A stretch of 6,934 nt of DNA from Oscillospiraceae bacterium (GTDB lineage Bacteria > Bacillota > Clostridia > Oscillospirales > Oscillospiraceae): positions 1 to 6,934 of the forward strand of contig JAISKY010000309.1 of assembly GCA_031260745.1 (NCBI GenBank). Reading direction: 5' to 3'. A program made the translations under genes and the position numbers. Shown piece by piece: positions 5,802-6,934 of this stretch (position 1 is the stretch's first letter; each line of letters begins with the position of its first letter). The notes under the pieces were generated by a model that saw only the letters and a program-made list of their open reading frames with translations, was not told the DNA's origin and made no database searches.

Positions 5802-5830
5802 TTGCATTCAGGACGCTTGTGTGCTATACT
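5802..5830 (+). promoter_or_regulatory. Probable promoter of rapZ-rpe
   Basis: TTGCAT (5802-5807), a 17-base spacer and TATACT (5825-5830), with TGC directly before the -10 (extended -10). The start is expected near 5837, giving a leader of about 88 bases that contains a terminator-like hairpin before rapZ. Confidence 0.7.
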
Positions 5831-5860
5831 AAATACGGTTAGTGGCTTGCGCCGTCAGTG

Positions 5861-5910
5861 AATAGTGAAAGTGAAATGATTCACTGTTCACTATTTGCTT
5901 TTTATTTTTT
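5861..5910 (+). terminator. Terminator-like hairpin plus T-tract in the rapZ leader (possible attenuator)
   Basis: AATAGTGAA (5861-5869) plus AGTGAA (5870-5875) pair with TTCACT (5880-5885) and TTCACTATT (5887-5895) around loop ATGA, giving 15 bp with a single bulged G. It is followed by TTTGCTTTTTATTTTTT up to 5910. It lies downstream of the predicted rapZ promoter and only 14 bases before the rapZ start, so it could attenuate rapZ, end the transcript of the small upstream gene, or both. A short GGC-TTGC-GCC hairpin (5844-5853) precedes it. Confidence 0.6.
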
Positions 5911-5924
5911 AGAGGGGTATACAA

Positions 5925-6788
5925 ATGGAATTTCTGATAATTACCGGACTGTCCGGAGCGGGTAAAAGCCGCGCCGCCGGAGCGTTGGAGGACTTGGACT
6001 ACTATTGCGTGGACAATATGCCGAACGCGCTGATTCCGCAGTTCGCCGAGCTTTGTCTGGCGACTCAGGGACGCTACGACCGGATTGCGCTGGTTACGGA
6101 CATTCGGGAGCGAGGCGGAACCGCCGTAGCGTCCTCGTTGAGCGGAGCGTTGGAAAAAGTCGCCGCGCTTGGCGTAGATTACCGTATTCTGTTTTTGGAA
6201 GCGGCTACTGACACCATTGTAAAACGCTATAAGGAAACGCGGCGCAGACACCCTCTTTCGCCCGACGGGGCGGACATCAAATCCGCGGTGGAGCGCGAGC
6301 GCGACGTACTTGCGGATTTGCGCGGACGCGCGGATTTTATCATCGACACGACTAATTTCCCGTTGTCTGACCTCTCTAAACGGCTTTCGGAGTTGTTCAG
6401 CCAGAGATGGAACAGCGGGTTTGCGGTTAACTTTACGTCGTTTGGGTTCAAATACGGACCTCCGGTTGACGCGGACTTGATTTTCGACGTTCGGTTTTTG
6501 CCGAATCCGTACTATATTGATACGTTAGCTCCGCTGACGGGCGAGGACGACGCGGTTCGCGACTATGTTATGGAGCAACCGTTAACCAAGACTTTCCTCG
6601 CGAAATTGTACGATTTATTTGAGTTCCTGATACCGTGCTACATTGACGAGGGCAAGCACTCCCTGACCGTATCCATCGGTTGTACGGGCGGACGGCATCG
6701 CTCGGTCGCGATTGCCCGCGACCTTGCCAACTACGTTGCCGGACTTGGCTACAAAACAAACTGTTCGCACAGGGATTTCAGAAAATGA
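5925..6788 (+). CDS. rapZ: RapZ/YvcJ family nucleotide-binding protein (RNase adapter)
   Basis: 287 residues, normal length. The N-terminal P-loop domain starts at once with Walker A GLSGAGKS (8-15), followed by the family motifs YYCVDNMPNALIPQF (about 27-41) and VTDIRERGG. The C-terminal domain has NFTSFGFKYG, FDVRFLPNPY and the near-invariant IGCTGGRHRSV (251-261), and the protein ends in HRD. In enterobacteria RapZ binds GlcN6P and delivers the sRNA GlmZ to RNase E. In Gram-positive bacteria the homologue YvcJ hydrolyses GTP/ATP and its cellular role is less clear. Start: ATG preceded by AGAGGGG (5911-5917) at seven bases. Usual Bacillota neighbours yvcK and whiA do not follow; rpe begins 29 bases after the stop. 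The terminator-like hairpin just upstream suggests leader control. Confidence 0.95.
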   Translation: MEFLIITGLSGAGKSRAAGALEDLDYYCVDNMPNALIPQFAELCLATQGRYDRIALVTDIRERGGTAVASSLSGALEKVAALGVDYRILFLEAATDTIVKRYKETRRRHPLSPDGADIKSAVERERDVLADLRGRADFIIDTTNFPLSDLSKRLSELFSQRWNSGFAVNFTSFGFKYGPPVDADLIFDVRFLPNPYYIDTLAPLTGEDDAVRDYVMEQPLTKTFLAKLYDLFEFLIPCYIDEGKHSLTVSIGCTGGRHRSVAIARDLANYVAGLGYKTNCSHRDFRK

Positions 6789-6817
6789 TACCGCGATAGC
6801 CGTAGGTTGGAGAATAT

Positions 6818-6934
6818 ATGAACATCAAAATCGCGCCGTCGATTTTAGCGGCGGACTTTTTAAGGCTTGGAGAGGAAATCGACAGCGTAATTTCCGACGG
6901 AGCCGAATATATACACGTTGACGTTATGGACGGC
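6818..6934 (+). CDS. rpe: Ribulose-phosphate 3-epimerase, N-terminal part (truncated by window edge)
   Basis: 39 codons from an ATG preceded by GGAG (6809-6812, five bases away), open to the window end. The peptide contains [18 protein letters not shown] and [13 protein letters not shown], the unmistakable start of the Rpe TIM barrel. Substrate Ser8, metal ligand and catalytic residues His33 and Asp35, and Met37 are all present. The enzyme interconverts D-ribulose 5-phosphate and D-xylulose 5-phosphate in the pentose phosphate pathway. Its start lies 29 bases after the rapZ stop with no terminator between, so the two are probably co-transcribed. Some homologues (AlsE/allulose-6-phosphate epimerase) share this start, so substrate is likely but not certain from 39 residues. 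Confidence 0.9.
   Translation, partial: MNIKIAPSILAADFLRLGEEIDSVISDGAEYIHVDVMDG

Noticed and set aside
5829..6251. 140-codon open frame on the - strand opposite the rapZ leader and 5' end
   Set aside because: It spans the hairpin and promoter region and is antisense to the RapZ P-loop domain; no motif or ribosome binding site supports it.

Overview
The window looks like bacterial chromosome, most likely from a Bacillota/Clostridia-type organism. This is a judgement from consensus sigma-70/sigma-A promoters, strong purine-rich ribosome binding sites, a RapZ/YvcJ homologue, a DHH-family 'DFDG' phosphoesterase and an operon of late cobalamin genes. No gene here fixes the taxon, so that placement is tentative. 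Nothing in it looks phage-derived or transposase-bearing.

Layout from left to right: (1) the 3' part of a DHH/DHHA1 phosphoesterase on the + strand, missing only a few N-terminal residues; (2) a long hairpin between convergent genes; (3) a four-gene operon on the - strand, transcribed right to left from about 5385 down to about 987: cbiA (cobyrinate a,c-diamide synthase), cbiB (adenosylcobinamide-phosphate synthase), cbiP/cobQ (cobyric acid synthase) and a 93-residue eight-cysteine protein. A dispersed-repeat-like imperfect palindrome sits between cbiB and cbiP; (4) a regulatory intergenic region (about 5227-5548) with two divergent consensus promoters; (5) on the + strand a 70-residue, very basic conserved-looking protein of unknown function, then a promoter and terminator-like leader, then rapZ and the first 39 codons of rpe (ribulose-phosphate 3-epimerase), which runs off the end.

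The most interesting element is the 5' leader of the cobalamin operon. A perfect TTGACA-17-TATAAT promoter is followed by an RNA that folds like a compact class-II (Cbl-II) cobalamin riboswitch: P2 AAAC/GTTT, P3 TTGG/CCAA, P4 AGGG/CCCT with a CGAAATT loop, and an L5 to L13 kissing complementarity. It lacks the canonical B12-box. A Rho-independent terminator follows just before the cbiA ribosome binding site. The heptamer GTATACC occurs both in L13 and in the terminator 3' arm, and both copies can pair with the same GGTAT. This gives an explicit ligand-dependent terminator/antiterminator switch.

Functionally, CbiA amidates the a and c side chains of the corrin ring, CbiP amidates the b, d, e and g side chains, and CbiB attaches the aminopropanol (phosphate) linker. 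The operon therefore takes a cobyrinic-acid-type precursor to adenosylcobinamide (phosphate), under feedback by the end product. The Cys-rich protein is a probable metal-binding accessory. Corrin-ring synthesis, adenosylation and lower-ligand assembly genes are not in this window.
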